Source of the DNA: Gemmatimonadota bacterium
GTDB taxonomy: Bacteria > Gemmatimonadota > Gemmatimonadetes > Gemmatimonadales > Gemmatimonadaceae
NCBI GenBank assembly: GCA_028287305.1
Contig: JAQBPX010000027.1
Span: forward strand, 106,307-170,306
DNA length: 64,000 nucleotides
Reading direction: 5' to 3'
The translations under genes and the position numbers were made by a program. Below the pieces are notes generated by a model, which was not told the origin of the DNA, did no database searches, and saw nothing but the letters and a program-made list of their open reading frames with translations. Numbering within the stretch: position 1 is the stretch's first letter; each line of letters opens with the position of its first letter. Positions 10,102 through 18,969 of this stretch are shown here, in pieces.

Positions 10102-10542
10102 ATGCCGACTTACGAGTACCGTTGTCCTGACGGTCACGAGTTCGAAAAGTTCTGGCGGTCGATCAGCTCCGCACAGCCCGACGTCCCCTGTCCGGTGTGC
10201 GGCAAGCTCGGAGAGCGCCAGCTCTCGGCGTCGGGGTTCGCGTTCAAGGGATCAGGCTTCTATCTCACGGACTACGGCAAGAACGCGCATCGGGGAACGG
10301 GCACGCCTACGGGCACGTCACCGGCTTCCGAGGGCGCATCCGCCAAGGGCGAGAAGTCCGGCGGCGAGGGGAAGTCGGGTGAAGGCAGCTCGACGTCCGA
10401 GGGCAGTTCGAAGTCCGACAGCAGCTCGAAGTCCGAGGGCAAGTCGGGCGGCGAGTCCACGGCTCCCGCCGCAAAGCCGGCCGAGTCGGCACCGAAGCCC
10501 GCGGCTTCGCCGAAGCCCGCGAAGGGCGGCTCGGACTCCTGA
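10102..10542 (+). CDS. FmdB-like zinc-ribbon protein with low-complexity tail
   Basis: The first 60 of 146 residues form the FmdB/CxxC_CxxC_SSSS zinc ribbon: MPTYEYRCPDGHEFEKF, then PCPVCG and a GSGFYLTDY end. The first knuckle has C-P-D-G-H instead of CxxC, as in many family members. The remaining 85 residues are Ser/Lys/Gly/Glu then Ala/Pro/Lys low complexity and probably disordered. Members are often linked to formamidase or amide metabolism, but the role is generally unknown. The stop overlaps the ATG of argS (TGATG), indicating coupling. Confidence 0.85.
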   Translation: MPTYEYRCPDGHEFEKFWRSISSAQPDVPCPVCGKLGERQLSASGFAFKGSGFYLTDYGKNAHRGTGTPTGTSPASEGASAKGEKSGGEGKSGEGSSTSEGSSKSDSSSKSEGKSGGESTAPAAKPAESAPKPAASPKPAKGGSDS

Positions 10543-12185
10543 TGTCGACCGCCGACCAGCTGCGCGCCGAGCTCGCGCGCGCGGCCCGCGCGCTCGGCGC
10601 GCCTCCCGACGTGGCGCCGATCCTCGAGCGCCCGCGCGACCCCGCATTCGGCGACTGGACCAGCAACATCGCGATGGTGCTCGCGCGTCCACTCGGGCGC
10701 AAGCCGCGGGATGTCGCGGAGTCGCTGGTGCAGTCGCTCGACCTCGCGGCCGGCGGCATCAGGTCCACCGAGATCGCGGGACCGGGGTTCATCAACTTCC
10801 GGCTGGAAACCGGAACGCTCGCGGGCGTCCTGCCGGTGATCCTCAAGCAGGACGCGGCGTTCGGTCGCTCGGTAGTTGGGGCGGGGAAGAAGGTGAACGT
10901 GGAGTTCGTCTCGGCGAATCCCACCGGCCCGCTGCACGTGGGACACGGGCGCCAGGCCGCGCTCGGCGACGCGATTTCCGCGTTGCTCGAGGTCACCGGC
11001 TGGAGCGTGTCGCGTGAGTTCTACTACAACGACGCCGGCGTCCAGATCGCGAACCTGGCGCTGAGCACGCAGGCGCGCGTGCGCGACCTGGCTGGTGAGG
11101 CCACCGACGTTCCCGAGGGCGGCTATCACGGGGAGTACATCCGCGAGATCGCCGAGCGGTACGTCGAGACGTATCCGGCCGACGCGCACGGCGATGACCT
11201 CGACCAGCTCCGCCGTTTCTCGGTGCAGGAGCTGCGCAAGGAGCAGGATCGCGACCTGCAGGCGTTCGGCGTCCAGTTCCAGACCTACTTCCTCGAGTCG
11301 TCGCTCTACGAGAACGGCGCCGTGGATCGCACCGTGCGCGCGCTCGTGGACGGCGGCAAGACCTACGAGAAGGACGGCGCGCTGTGGCTCTGCACCACGG
11401 CCTACGGCGACGACAAGGACCGCGTGATGCGCAAGTCAGACGGCACGTTCACGTACTTCGTGCCCGACGTCGCCTATCACGTCACGAAGTGGGAGCGCGG
11501 CTTCGCGCGCGCCATCAACGTGCAGGGCGCCGACCATCACAGCACCGTGACGCGCGTGCGCGCCGGGCTGCAGGCCATCGGCATGGGGATTCCCGAGGGC
11601 TATCCCGACTACGTGCTGCACCAGATGGTGACGGTCATGAAGGCGGGCGAGGAGGTCAAGATCTCCAAGCGCGCGGGCTCCTACGTCACCGTGCGCGACC
11701 TGATCGACGAAGTGGGCCGCGACGCGGTGCGCTACTTCTTCCTGATGCGGAAGGGGGACTCGCAGCTGGTGTTCGACGTGGACCTCGCGCGCTCGCAGAG
11801 CGAGGAGAACCCGATCTACTACCTGCAGATGCAGCACGCGCGCATGTGCGGCATCTTCCGGAATGGCGGGATCGCCGCGCATGAGATCTCCGCTGACGGC
11901 GTGGACCTCTCGGTGCTCGGCGAGCCGGAGGAGCAGGAGTTGGTGAAGGCGCTGGCGGACTATCCGGCGCTGCTGGTGAATGCCGCGCAGGCGCTCGAGC
12001 CGCACCGCCTGGCGGGGTACCTCCAGGAGACCGCCGCGAAGGCGAGCAAGTGGTACCACAAGCACCACGTGCTCGACGAGCCGGAGCCGATCTTCAAGGC
12101 ACGCCTGGTCCTCGCGCGCGCCACGCAGGTGGTGTTGCGAAATGGACTCGCGATCCTTGGAGTGGACGCGCCGGAGAGGATGTAG
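10542..12185 (+). CDS. argS: Arginyl-tRNA synthetase
   Basis: This class I synthetase charges tRNA-Arg. The 547 residues include the N-terminal Add-1 domain, the HIGH-type motif HVGHGRQAALGD preceded by SANPTGPL, the conserved GADHHSTVTR region, and KISKRAG in the KMSKS position. An anticodon-binding DALR domain ends the protein (ALEPHRLAGYLQETAAKASKWYHKH). The length is normal for the family. Its ATG overlaps the fmdB-like stop by one base. Confidence 0.97.
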   Translation: MSTADQLRAELARAARALGAPPDVAPILERPRDPAFGDWTSNIAMVLARPLGRKPRDVAESLVQSLDLAAGGIRSTEIAGPGFINFRLETGTLAGVLPVILKQDAAFGRSVVGAGKKVNVEFVSANPTGPLHVGHGRQAALGDAISALLEVTGWSVSREFYYNDAGVQIANLALSTQARVRDLAGEATDVPEGGYHGEYIREIAERYVETYPADAHGDDLDQLRRFSVQELRKEQDRDLQAFGVQFQTYFLESSLYENGAVDRTVRALVDGGKTYEKDGALWLCTTAYGDDKDRVMRKSDGTFTYFVPDVAYHVTKWERGFARAINVQGADHHSTVTRVRAGLQAIGMGIPEGYPDYVLHQMVTVMKAGEEVKISKRAGSYVTVRDLIDEVGRDAVRYFFLMRKGDSQLVFDVDLARSQSEENPIYYLQMQHARMCGIFRNGGIAAHEISADGVDLSVLGEPEEQELVKALADYPALLVNAAQALEPHRLAGYLQETAAKASKWYHKHHVLDEPEPIFKARLVLARATQVVLRNGLAILGVDAPERM

Positions 12186-12205
12186 CAGGGCAGTAATGCA
12201 ATCAT

Positions 12206-12224
12206 GCAGTCCTGAGCCCCCCAG
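12206..12224 (+). repeat. Copy of dispersed mini-repeat GCAGTCCTGAGCCCCCCAG
   Basis: It differs at two positions from the 19-base string at 8168-8186. It lies 12 bases upstream of the GTG start of the PfkB-family kinase, in the 51-base gap after argS. It may be a C-rich upstream element or a repeat remnant. Confidence 0.4.
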
Positions 12225-12236
12225 ACCCGTGCTCCC

Positions 12237-13154
12237 GTGCCCCTTTTAGTCGTTGGTTCCGTGGCCCTCGACTCCATCGAGACGCCCTTCGGCAAGGCCG
12301 ACCTGGTCCTCGGTGGATCGGGCACCTTCTTCTCCGCGTCGGCCAGCCACTTCACGCCCGTGCAGCTGGTGGGCGTGGTCGGCTCCGACTATCCGCTCGA
12401 GAAGCTCGACGCGCTCGCGCAGCGCGGCGTGGACCTCGCCGGCGTCGAGCACGCTGAGGGCGCGAGCTTCCGCTGGCGCGGTCGCTACCGCCACGACCTC
12501 AACGTGGCGGAGACGCTCGAGACCCACCTCGGCGTGTTCTCGCACTTCAGTCCCAAGATCCCGCCGCAGTTCCTCGATGCGCCCTTCGTGTTCCTCGCGA
12601 ACATCGACCCGCGGCTGCAGGTCGACGTGCTCAACCAGGTGCAGCGCCCGCGCTTCGTGGCGTGCGACACGATGAACTTCTGGATCGAGAGCCGCCGCCC
12701 CGAGCTCGTGCAGCTGCTCGGCAAGGTGGATGCGATCACGCTGAACGATGGCGAGGCGCGCCAGCTGACCGAGCACGCGAACCTCGTGAAGGCCGCGCGC
12801 TGGATCATGAAGCAGGGCCCGAAGATCGTCATCATCAAGAAGGGAGAGCACGGCGCGTTCATGTTCATGAACGACTCGATCTTCTTCGCGCCCGCCTATC
12901 CGCTCGAGGACGTGTTCGATCCCACCGGCGCGGGTGACTCCTTCGCCGGCGGCTTCATGGGCTACCTGGCAAAGACGGGCGACCTCTCCGAGGCGAACCT
13001 GAGACGCGCCGTGGTGTATGGCTCGGCCATGGGCTCCTTTGCCGTCGAGAAGTTCTCCATCGATCGCATCCTCGAGATCGGTCCCGGCGAGATCGCCGAG
13101 CGCGTGGCGCGCATCCGGCAGCTCGTGTCCTTCGACCAGGAGCCGGCCGAGTGA
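12237..13154 (+). CDS. PfkB-family sugar/nucleoside kinase
   Basis: The 305-residue protein belongs to the ribokinase/PfkB family. It has an N-terminal LLVVGSVALDSIETPFG and a GGSGTFFSASASHF region. The family signature 2 near the C terminus, DPTGAGDSFAGGFMGYL, supplies the anion hole and catalytic aspartate. Proteins of this subtype, with IETPFG near the start, are often annotated as sugar kinase or adenosine-kinase-like, and the substrate cannot be read from sequence. The GTG start is supported by the MPLLVVGS N terminus. It ends inside the GTG start of purM (4-base overlap). Confidence 0.88.
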   Translation: MPLLVVGSVALDSIETPFGKADLVLGGSGTFFSASASHFTPVQLVGVVGSDYPLEKLDALAQRGVDLAGVEHAEGASFRWRGRYRHDLNVAETLETHLGVFSHFSPKIPPQFLDAPFVFLANIDPRLQVDVLNQVQRPRFVACDTMNFWIESRRPELVQLLGKVDAITLNDGEARQLTEHANLVKAARWIMKQGPKIVIIKKGEHGAFMFMNDSIFFAPAYPLEDVFDPTGAGDSFAGGFMGYLAKTGDLSEANLRRAVVYGSAMGSFAVEKFSIDRILEIGPGEIAERVARIRQLVSFDQEPAE

Positions 13155-14191
13155 GCCAGGCGCCGCTCAGCTATGCCGACGCCGGCGTCGACCTGCACGA
13201 GGCCGACGACGCGAAGGGCCGGCTGAAGGCGCTGGTCGAGAGCACCATGACGGCGGGCGCCCGCGGCGCATTCGGCGGCTTCGGCGGCATGTTCCGCGTT
13301 CCAGCCGGACTCCGGGCTCCCCTCCTCGTGTCGAGCGCCGATGGCGTGGGCACCAAGGTCAAGGTCGCCATCGAGGCGGGTCGCCACGGCACGGTGGGGC
13401 ACGACCTCGTGAACCACTGCGTGAACGACATCCTGGTGCAGGGCGCCACGCCGCTCTTCTTCCTCGACTACGTGGCGTTCGGCAAGCTGGACGCGGCCGT
13501 GGTCGAGCAGGTCGTGTCCGGCGTCGCGGCCGGCTGCCGCGAGAACGGGTGCGCCCTGGTGGGCGGCGAGACCGCGGAGATGCCGAGCGTCTACACGCCC
13601 CCGGATTACGACCTGGCGGGGTTCATCGTCGGCATAGTGGAAGAAGATGCAGTGCTGGGTGCGGACCGGGTGGTCGAGGGCGACGTGCTCGTCGCCCTCG
13701 CGAGCAGCGGCCTCCATACCAACGGCTACTCGCTCGCGCGCCGGATCGTGAGCGAGCGCATGGGCCTTGGCCCTGGCGACGCGTTTCCGGGGGAGCAGGA
13801 GAGTACGGCCAGTGTGATGTTGCGCACACACCGTTCCTACCTTTCGGCGGTACGATCAATGCTGTCGAGGATTCACGCGATGGCGCACATTACCGGGGGT
13901 GGGCTTCCCGGCAACCTGAATCGCGTGCTGCCTCCGGCCATGGATGCGATGGTCGATGCATCCACGTGGCAGGTGCCCAACCTGTTCGTGCAGTTGCAGC
14001 GCGCGGGTGGAGTCGCTCGCGATGAGATGTTCCGCACGTTCAACATGGGGGCGGGCATGATCGTGATCTGCGCCGAGGCGGATGCCGACGCGGTGATCGC
14101 GAGTGCGGCTGCCTCCGCCGTTCCCGCATGGCGCGCCGGCACGATCGTGCGCGGCAGCGGAGTCGTTCACATCAGCCAGGAGTCAGCATGA
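13151..14191 (+). CDS. purM: Phosphoribosylformylglycinamidine cyclo-ligase
   Basis: PurM (AIR synthetase) makes 5-aminoimidazole ribonucleotide from FGAM and ATP, the fifth step of purine synthesis. The 346 residues carry the typical SYADAGVDLHEADDAK start, SSADGVGTKVKVA, VNDILVQGATPLFFLDY, GGETAEMP, SSGLHTNGYSLAR and ITGGGLPGNLNRVLP. The GTG start overlaps the kinase gene (GTGA), and the stop overlaps the ATG of the next gene (ATGA). No other pur gene is present. Confidence 0.97.
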   Translation: MSQAPLSYADAGVDLHEADDAKGRLKALVESTMTAGARGAFGGFGGMFRVPAGLRAPLLVSSADGVGTKVKVAIEAGRHGTVGHDLVNHCVNDILVQGATPLFFLDYVAFGKLDAAVVEQVVSGVAAGCRENGCALVGGETAEMPSVYTPPDYDLAGFIVGIVEEDAVLGADRVVEGDVLVALASSGLHTNGYSLARRIVSERMGLGPGDAFPGEQESTASVMLRTHRSYLSAVRSMLSRIHAMAHITGGGLPGNLNRVLPPAMDAMVDASTWQVPNLFVQLQRAGGVARDEMFRTFNMGAGMIVICAEADADAVIASAAASAVPAWRAGTIVRGSGVVHISQESA

Positions 14192-15183
14192 AGGTATCTC
14201 GTCTGTTCGTCGCGTCGGCACTCGTCGTCGTCGCGTCCTCTGCCGCGCACGCCCAGTCGTCGCAGTGCCCGTCCGGGGCTCCCCTGAGCAATGCCCAGGT
14301 TTCCCAGGACGCGTGCCAGCAGGCAGTGGACCTCTATCAGTACATGTCGGCGCAGCTCGGCACGGCGATCGCCGGTGGCAACGCCACGCTCGGCCAGGGC
14401 GGCACCATGGGCGGGCTCGGGCACTTCTCGATCGGCGTGCGAGTGAACGCGGTCGCGGGCACGCTGCCGCAGGTGGACAAGTTCACGCAGAGCCCGAACG
14501 GCGCGCAGAAGCAGACCCTGCCCACCGAGGACAACAAGCCGGTCCCGATGCCGACCGTGGACGCCGCCTTCGGCATCTTCAAGGGCATCCCGCTCGGCCT
14601 CACGAACGTCGGCGGCATCGACCTGCTCGTGAACGCCGCGTATGCCCAGGACATCTCCGGCAACAACGTCGCGCTCACGGTGAACGGCTCCAAGTACAAG
14701 TTCGGCTTCGGCGCGCGCCTCGGCCTGCTCCAGGAGTCACTCCTCGTGCCGGGCGTGTCCGTCACCTACCTCAAGCGCGACCTGCCCGAGATCAACATCA
14801 TCGGCACGTCGGGCAATGACGAGCTCACGGTCCGGAACCTGAACATCAAGACCACCGCCTGGCGCCTGGTCGCGAGCAAGAGCCTCGTGATCTTCGGCCT
14901 CGCGGTCGGCGTCGGCAAGGACAAGTACGACCAGTCGGCGCTCGTGCACGCGAAGTTCTCACAGGGCCTGCAGACCGCCACGTCGAGCGACGTGTCCCTC
15001 ACGCAGGTCCTCGATCGCACGAACGTGTTCGCCGACCTCTCGCTCAACCTCCCGATCTTCAAGCTCGTCGGCGAGATCGGCCAGGTGAGCGGTGGAAGCG
15101 TGCCCACGTACAACAGTTTCGCGAACAAGGCCGCGGATGCCTCGCGCGTCTACGGTTCGGTGGGCCTCCGCCTTTCCTGGTAA
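14188..15183 (+). CDS. Exported outer-membrane beta-barrel-like protein, unknown function
   Basis: The 331-residue protein starts at an ATG that overlaps the purM stop. Residues 1-22 are a clean signal peptide (basic MKVSR, hydrophobic core, AHA-Q cleavage). The mature part has a short helical segment (QACQQAVDLYQYMSAQLGTAI) and then regular amphipathic strands (LGHFSIGVRVNAV, KYKFGFGARLGLL, AWRLVASKSLVIFGLAVGVG), ending YGSVGLRLSW with a C-terminal tryptophan as in barrel proteins. No family is recognised. Coupling to purM looks like genome packing rather than pathway logic. Confidence 0.65.
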   Translation: MKVSRLFVASALVVVASSAAHAQSSQCPSGAPLSNAQVSQDACQQAVDLYQYMSAQLGTAIAGGNATLGQGGTMGGLGHFSIGVRVNAVAGTLPQVDKFTQSPNGAQKQTLPTEDNKPVPMPTVDAAFGIFKGIPLGLTNVGGIDLLVNAAYAQDISGNNVALTVNGSKYKFGFGARLGLLQESLLVPGVSVTYLKRDLPEINIIGTSGNDELTVRNLNIKTTAWRLVASKSLVIFGLAVGVGKDKYDQSALVHAKFSQGLQTATSSDVSLTQVLDRTNVFADLSLNLPIFKLVGEIGQVSGGSVPTYNSFANKAADASRVYGSVGLRLSW

Positions 15184-15187
15184 TGGC

Positions 15188-16294
15188 ATGAGCCAGGCGA
15201 CGCGCGCGGTGGAGGCGGACCTTCGCTTCCTCCGTCGCGCCGTCGTGCTGGCCGCACGGGGATGGGGACAGGCGGCGCCGAACCCAATGGTCGGCGCCGT
15301 CGTCGTGCGTGAGGGCGTGGTGGTCGGCGAGGGCTGGCATACCCGCTACGGCAACGCGCACGCGGAAGTCGAGGCCCTCGCACGCGCGGGCGAGGCCGCT
15401 CGCGGCGCTTACGCCTACGTCTCGCTCGAGCCGTGCAACCACCACGGCAAGCAGCCACCGTGCACGGCCGCACTCATCGCCGCCGGCGTGGCGCGCGTGA
15501 TCGTGGCGGCGCGCGATCCCAATCCGAAGGCGAGCGGCGGCATCGAGCGGCTGCGCCAGGCGGGCGTGCGCGTGGACGTGATCGAGTTGCCCGAGGCGCA
15601 CGAGATCAATGCGCCATTCTTCCACGCATTCGCCGGCCACGAGCGCCCCTTCATCACGCTCAAGCTCGCGCTCTCGAGCGAGGGCGCGGTCGCGATGCCC
15701 GGCGACGAGCGACGCTGGCTGAGCGGTCCCGAGTCTCGCGCCGAGGTCCACCGGCAGCGCGCCGACGCGGACGCGGTCGCCGTGGGCATCGGCACGGCGC
15801 TCGCAGACGATCCCGAGCTCACCGTGCGCGACGCGCCGCCCCCGCGCGTGCCTCCCACGCGCGTGGTATTCGACCGGGCCGCGCGCCTTCCTCCCGGCTC
15901 GCGGCTGGCTCGCACCGCCCGCGACCTGCCGGTGCTGGTGCTCGCCGAGACACCGGATCCCCAGGGTCGCGCCGCACTCGAGGCGCTCGGCGTTACCGTG
16001 CTGGCCTCTTCGGGCCTGCCAGGGGCCCTGCGAGCCCTGCGGGATCGTGGCATCCGCCACCTGTATGTCGAGGGTGGGGCTCGACTTGCCCGTGCGCTGC
16101 TGGATGCCGCCGTGGTGGACCGGCTCGTTATCTTTCAGTCCTCGGTCACGCTCGGCCAGGGGGCACTTTCTCCCTTTCCCGGCGACTGGCCGGAATGGGC
16201 GGCGCGGCTCCCAGTCGTGGCGCAGGCGACGTTCGGAGGGGACGAGATGACCATCTACGATCTGGAGCGGGCGCGGTGTTCACCGGCCTCGTAG
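15188..16294 (+). CDS. ribD: Bifunctional riboflavin deaminase-reductase RibD
   Basis: RibD performs the deamination and side-chain reduction steps of riboflavin synthesis. The 368 residues show the N-terminal zinc deaminase domain (APNPMVGAVVV, GNAHAEVEAL with catalytic E, LEPCNHHGKQPPCT) and the C-terminal reductase domain (RPFITLKLALSSEG, then a VEGGARLARALLDA dinucleotide region). A longer frame opens at 15092, but the ATG at 15188, five bases after the previous stop, gives the normal N terminus. It is the first gene of the rib run. No FMN riboswitch is seen upstream. Confidence 0.96.
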   Translation: MSQATRAVEADLRFLRRAVVLAARGWGQAAPNPMVGAVVVREGVVVGEGWHTRYGNAHAEVEALARAGEAARGAYAYVSLEPCNHHGKQPPCTAALIAAGVARVIVAARDPNPKASGGIERLRQAGVRVDVIELPEAHEINAPFFHAFAGHERPFITLKLALSSEGAVAMPGDERRWLSGPESRAEVHRQRADADAVAVGIGTALADDPELTVRDAPPPRVPPTRVVFDRAARLPPGSRLARTARDLPVLVLAETPDPQGRAALEALGVTVLASSGLPGALRALRDRGIRHLYVEGGARLARALLDAAVVDRLVIFQSSVTLGQGALSPFPGDWPEWAARLPVVAQATFGGDEMTIYDLERARCSPAS

Positions 16295-16872
16295 ACGCCA
16301 CGGGCGTCATCGAGCGGGTGACGCAGTCTCACGCAGGCCGCGAATTCCGCATCCGCTGCGCGTATGAGGGGCTCACCGACGGCGAGAGCATCGCCGTGAA
16401 TGGGGTCTGCCTCACCGTGCGCGAGCGCGGCACGGGATGGTTCGACTGCGCCGCCGTCGTCACCACCCTCGGCCGCACCACGCTCGGGGACTGGGAGGCG
16501 GGACGCGCGGTGAACCTCGAGCGCGCGATGCGCCTCGGAGACCGCATGGGTGGGCACATGGTGCTCGGCCACGTGGACGGAGTCGCGCGGGTGGAGCGCG
16601 TGCAGCAGGACGAGGACGCCACGCTGGTGGACCTCGTGCTTCCGTCGGAGCTCTCCGAGCTGATGGTGCCGCATGGCTCGCTCACCGTCGATGGCGTGAG
16701 CCTCACGGTGAACGCGCTGCCGGCGCCGGAGCGAGTGCAGTTGTCATTGATCGAGTTCACGCGGCGGCACACGACCCTCGGCGCGCTGTCCGAGGGAGAC
16801 GCGGTGCACGTCGAGGCCGACGTCGTCGGCAAGTACGTACAGCGACTGGTCGCGCCGTACCTGGCGCGCTGA
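16276..16872 (+). CDS. ribE: Riboflavin synthase alpha chain
   Basis: This enzyme dismutates two 6,7-dimethyl-8-ribityllumazine molecules to riboflavin. The 198 residues contain two lumazine-binding repeats, each with the family signature: MFTGLVDATGVIE with GESIAVNGVCLTV and GGHMVLGHVDGV, then LMVPHGSLTVDGVSLTVN. The start is GTG at 16276, which gives the invariant MFTG-type N terminus and overlaps the ribD end by 19 bases. The gene is fully embedded in the rib operon. Confidence 0.96.
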   Translation: MFTGLVDATGVIERVTQSHAGREFRIRCAYEGLTDGESIAVNGVCLTVRERGTGWFDCAAVVTTLGRTTLGDWEAGRAVNLERAMRLGDRMGGHMVLGHVDGVARVERVQQDEDATLVDLVLPSELSELMVPHGSLTVDGVSLTVNALPAPERVQLSLIEFTRRHTTLGALSEGDAVHVEADVVGKYVQRLVAPYLAR

Positions 16873-16875
16873 CAC

Positions 16876-18087
16876 ATGGCATTTTCCACGGTCCAGCAGG
16901 CCATCGACGACATCCGCGCGGGGAAGTTCATCATCGTCGCGGATGACGAGGATCGCGAGAACGAGGGAGACCTCGTCTGCGCGGCATCGCTCGTCACGCC
17001 CGAGATGGTGAACTTCATGATCCGGCAGGCGCGAGGCCTCGTATGTCTTGCCCTCACCGGCGAGCGCGTCGACCAGCTCGGGCTGCCGGCCATGAGCGAG
17101 TCAGGAAACGTCGACGCGTATCGCACCGCCTACACGGTGAGCATCGATGCCTCCACGCGCTTCGGCGTGACCACGGGCATCAGCGCCGCTGATCGTGCCA
17201 CCACGATCCAGGTCGCGGTGGATCCGGCGGCGACGCCCGCCGACCTGCATCACGGCGGTCACATTTTTCCGCTGCGCGCACGCGCGGGCGGAGTGCTGGA
17301 ACGCGTTGGTCACACCGAGACGGCCGTGGACCTCGCGCGCCTTGCGGGACTCTACCCGGCTGGCGTCATCTGCGAAATTCTCAGCGAGGACGGAACGCTG
17401 TCGCGCCGCCCCCAGCTCGAGGCGTTCGCCGAGAAGCACCAGCTCGCGTTCATCACGGTCGCGCAGCTCGTGGCGCACCGCCTCCAGAATGAGCGCCTCG
17501 TGCACCGCGTGGCCGAGGCGCGGCTCCCGACCGAGCACGGCATCTGGAAGATCGTCGGCTACCGCAATGACGTGGACGCGCACGAGCACGTGGCCATCGT
17601 CTACGGCGACGTGAGCGACGGTGAGCACGTGCTGGTCCGCATGCATTCCAAGTGCCTCACCGGCGACGTCTTCCACTCGCTGCGCTGCGACTGTGGGTGG
17701 CAGCTCGACACCGCGATGACCATGGTGGCGAAGGAAGGGCGCGGCGTCATCGTGTACCTCGACCAGGAAGGGCGGGGCATCGGCCTGCTGAACAAGCTCA
17801 AGGCGTACCAGCTCCAGGACGCTGGCGCCGACACGGTGGAAGCCAACGAGCAGCTCGGCTTCAAGCCCGACCTGCGCAACTACGGGATCGGCGCGCAGAT
17901 CCTGCTGGACCTCGGGCTCAAGTCCATCCGCCCGATCACGAACAACCCTCGCAAGATGGTGGGCCTCGAAGGGTACGGGCTGCAGGTGGAGGAGCGCGTC
18001 TCCATCGAGCAGCCATCGCACGACGAGGTCGCCGGATACCTGCGCACCAAGCGCGAAAAGCTCGGACACATGATCATCGCTTCGTAA
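16876..18087 (+). CDS. ribBA: Bifunctional 3,4-dihydroxy-2-butanone-4-phosphate synthase / GTP cyclohydrolase II
   Basis: The 403-residue fusion supplies both early riboflavin precursors. The RibB domain (1-205) has the acidic loop DDEDRENEGDLVCAA, GVTTGISAADRATT and HHGGHIFPLRAR. The RibA domain (about 206-403) has the zinc cysteines in HSKCLTGDVFHSLRCDCGWQL, then YLDQEGRGIGLLNK and DLRNYGIGAQIL. Both active sites look intact. It starts three bases after ribE and its stop overlaps the ATG of ribH. Confidence 0.97.
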   Translation: MAFSTVQQAIDDIRAGKFIIVADDEDRENEGDLVCAASLVTPEMVNFMIRQARGLVCLALTGERVDQLGLPAMSESGNVDAYRTAYTVSIDASTRFGVTTGISAADRATTIQVAVDPAATPADLHHGGHIFPLRARAGGVLERVGHTETAVDLARLAGLYPAGVICEILSEDGTLSRRPQLEAFAEKHQLAFITVAQLVAHRLQNERLVHRVAEARLPTEHGIWKIVGYRNDVDAHEHVAIVYGDVSDGEHVLVRMHSKCLTGDVFHSLRCDCGWQLDTAMTMVAKEGRGVIVYLDQEGRGIGLLNKLKAYQLQDAGADTVEANEQLGFKPDLRNYGIGAQILLDLGLKSIRPITNNPRKMVGLEGYGLQVEERVSIEQPSHDEVAGYLRTKREKLGHMIIAS

Positions 18088-18569
18088 TGGCTGAATTCCA
18101 GGGAACGCCCGACGGCGACACGCGTCGCTACGTGATCGTCGCCAGTCGGTTCAACGAGTCGATCACCAGCAAGCTGCTCGACGGCGCCACCGATTGCCTC
18201 GTCCGCCATGGCGCGAAGGCCGGCGACATCGACACCGTCTCGGTGCCGGGCGCATGGGAGCTTCCCGTGATCGCGCGTCGCCTCATGGCGATGGGCCGCT
18301 ACGACGCCATCATCGTGGTGGGCGCCGTGATTCGCGGCGACACGCCGCACTTCGACTTCGTGGCCGGCGAGTGCGCACGCGGCCTGATGGACGCGTCGCT
18401 CGAGTTCGAGGTGCCCGTGGGTTTCGGGCTCCTCACCTGCGACAACATGGAGCAGGCGGAAGCGCGCGCCGGTGGCACGCATGGCAACAAGGGGTGGGAC
18501 GCAGCCCTCGCCGCGCTCGAGATGAGCGACCTGTTCGACCGGCTGGGCGGCGATGAAGACCAGGCTTGA
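18087..18569 (+). CDS. ribH: 6,7-dimethyl-8-ribityllumazine synthase
   Basis: RibH condenses the butanone phosphate from RibB with the pyrimidine from the RibD branch. The 160 residues include VIVASRFNESITSKLLDGA, the signature SVPGAWELPVIARRL, GAVIRGDTPHFDFVAGECARGL and a C-terminal GNKGWDAALAALEM. The ATG overlaps the ribBA stop (TAATG), and the 3' end overlaps nusB by 17 bases. Confidence 0.97.
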   Translation: MAEFQGTPDGDTRRYVIVASRFNESITSKLLDGATDCLVRHGAKAGDIDTVSVPGAWELPVIARRLMAMGRYDAIIVVGAVIRGDTPHFDFVAGECARGLMDASLEFEVPVGFGLLTCDNMEQAEARAGGTHGNKGWDAALAALEMSDLFDRLGGDEDQA

Positions 18570-18969
18570 GACGCGGGCGCGGTCGCGCGCACTGCAGGCG
18601 CTCTACGCGTGGGACCTGCGCCCCGGCGCCGACCTGCTGAAGATTGCGAACACCGTCTGGGACGACCTCGGCGTTGCGCCGGGGGAGCGCAGCTTCGCCA
18701 GCCTGATCATCCGCGAGCTGGCGAAGCACGGCAAGGAGATCGACGCCATGCTCGTGCAGGTCACGGAGAACTGGCGCCTCGAGCGCCTCGGCGTCATCGA
18801 GCGCTGCGTGCTGCGGCTCGCCGCCGCCGAGTTCCACCAGGAGGTCACGCCGCCGCGTGTCGTGATCCAGGAGGGCGTACGCCTCGCCGAGCGCTACGGC
18901 AGCGAGCAGAGCGCGCGCTTCGTGAACGGCGTGCTCGACGCTCTCGCCCGGCGCATGGGACGCCTCTAG
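18553..18969 (+). CDS. nusB: Transcription antitermination factor NusB
   Basis: NusB binds boxA RNA with S10 (NusE) and prevents premature termination in rRNA operons. The 138-residue protein has the all-helical family pattern: an N-terminal RSRALQALYAWD, then LERLGVIERCVLRLAAAEF, PPRVVIQEGVRLAERYG and a C-terminal ARFVNGVLDALAR. It directly follows ribH with a 17-base overlap; ribH-nusB adjacency is common across bacteria. Its stop (TAG) overlaps the GTG of the glycosyltransferase. Confidence 0.96.
   Translation: MKTRLETRARSRALQALYAWDLRPGADLLKIANTVWDDLGVAPGERSFASLIIRELAKHGKEIDAMLVQVTENWRLERLGVIERCVLRLAAAEFHQEVTPPRVVIQEGVRLAERYGSEQSARFVNGVLDALARRMGRL

Noticed and set aside
15184..15187. An FMN riboswitch in front of the rib genes
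   Set aside because: Only four bases separate the upstream stop from the ribD start, and no RFN-like conserved strands are seen inside the preceding gene.
16131..16136. TATCTT inside ribD as an internal promoter
   Set aside because: No start codon follows at 6-10 bases, and the next gene begins 140 bases later inside an overlapping operon.
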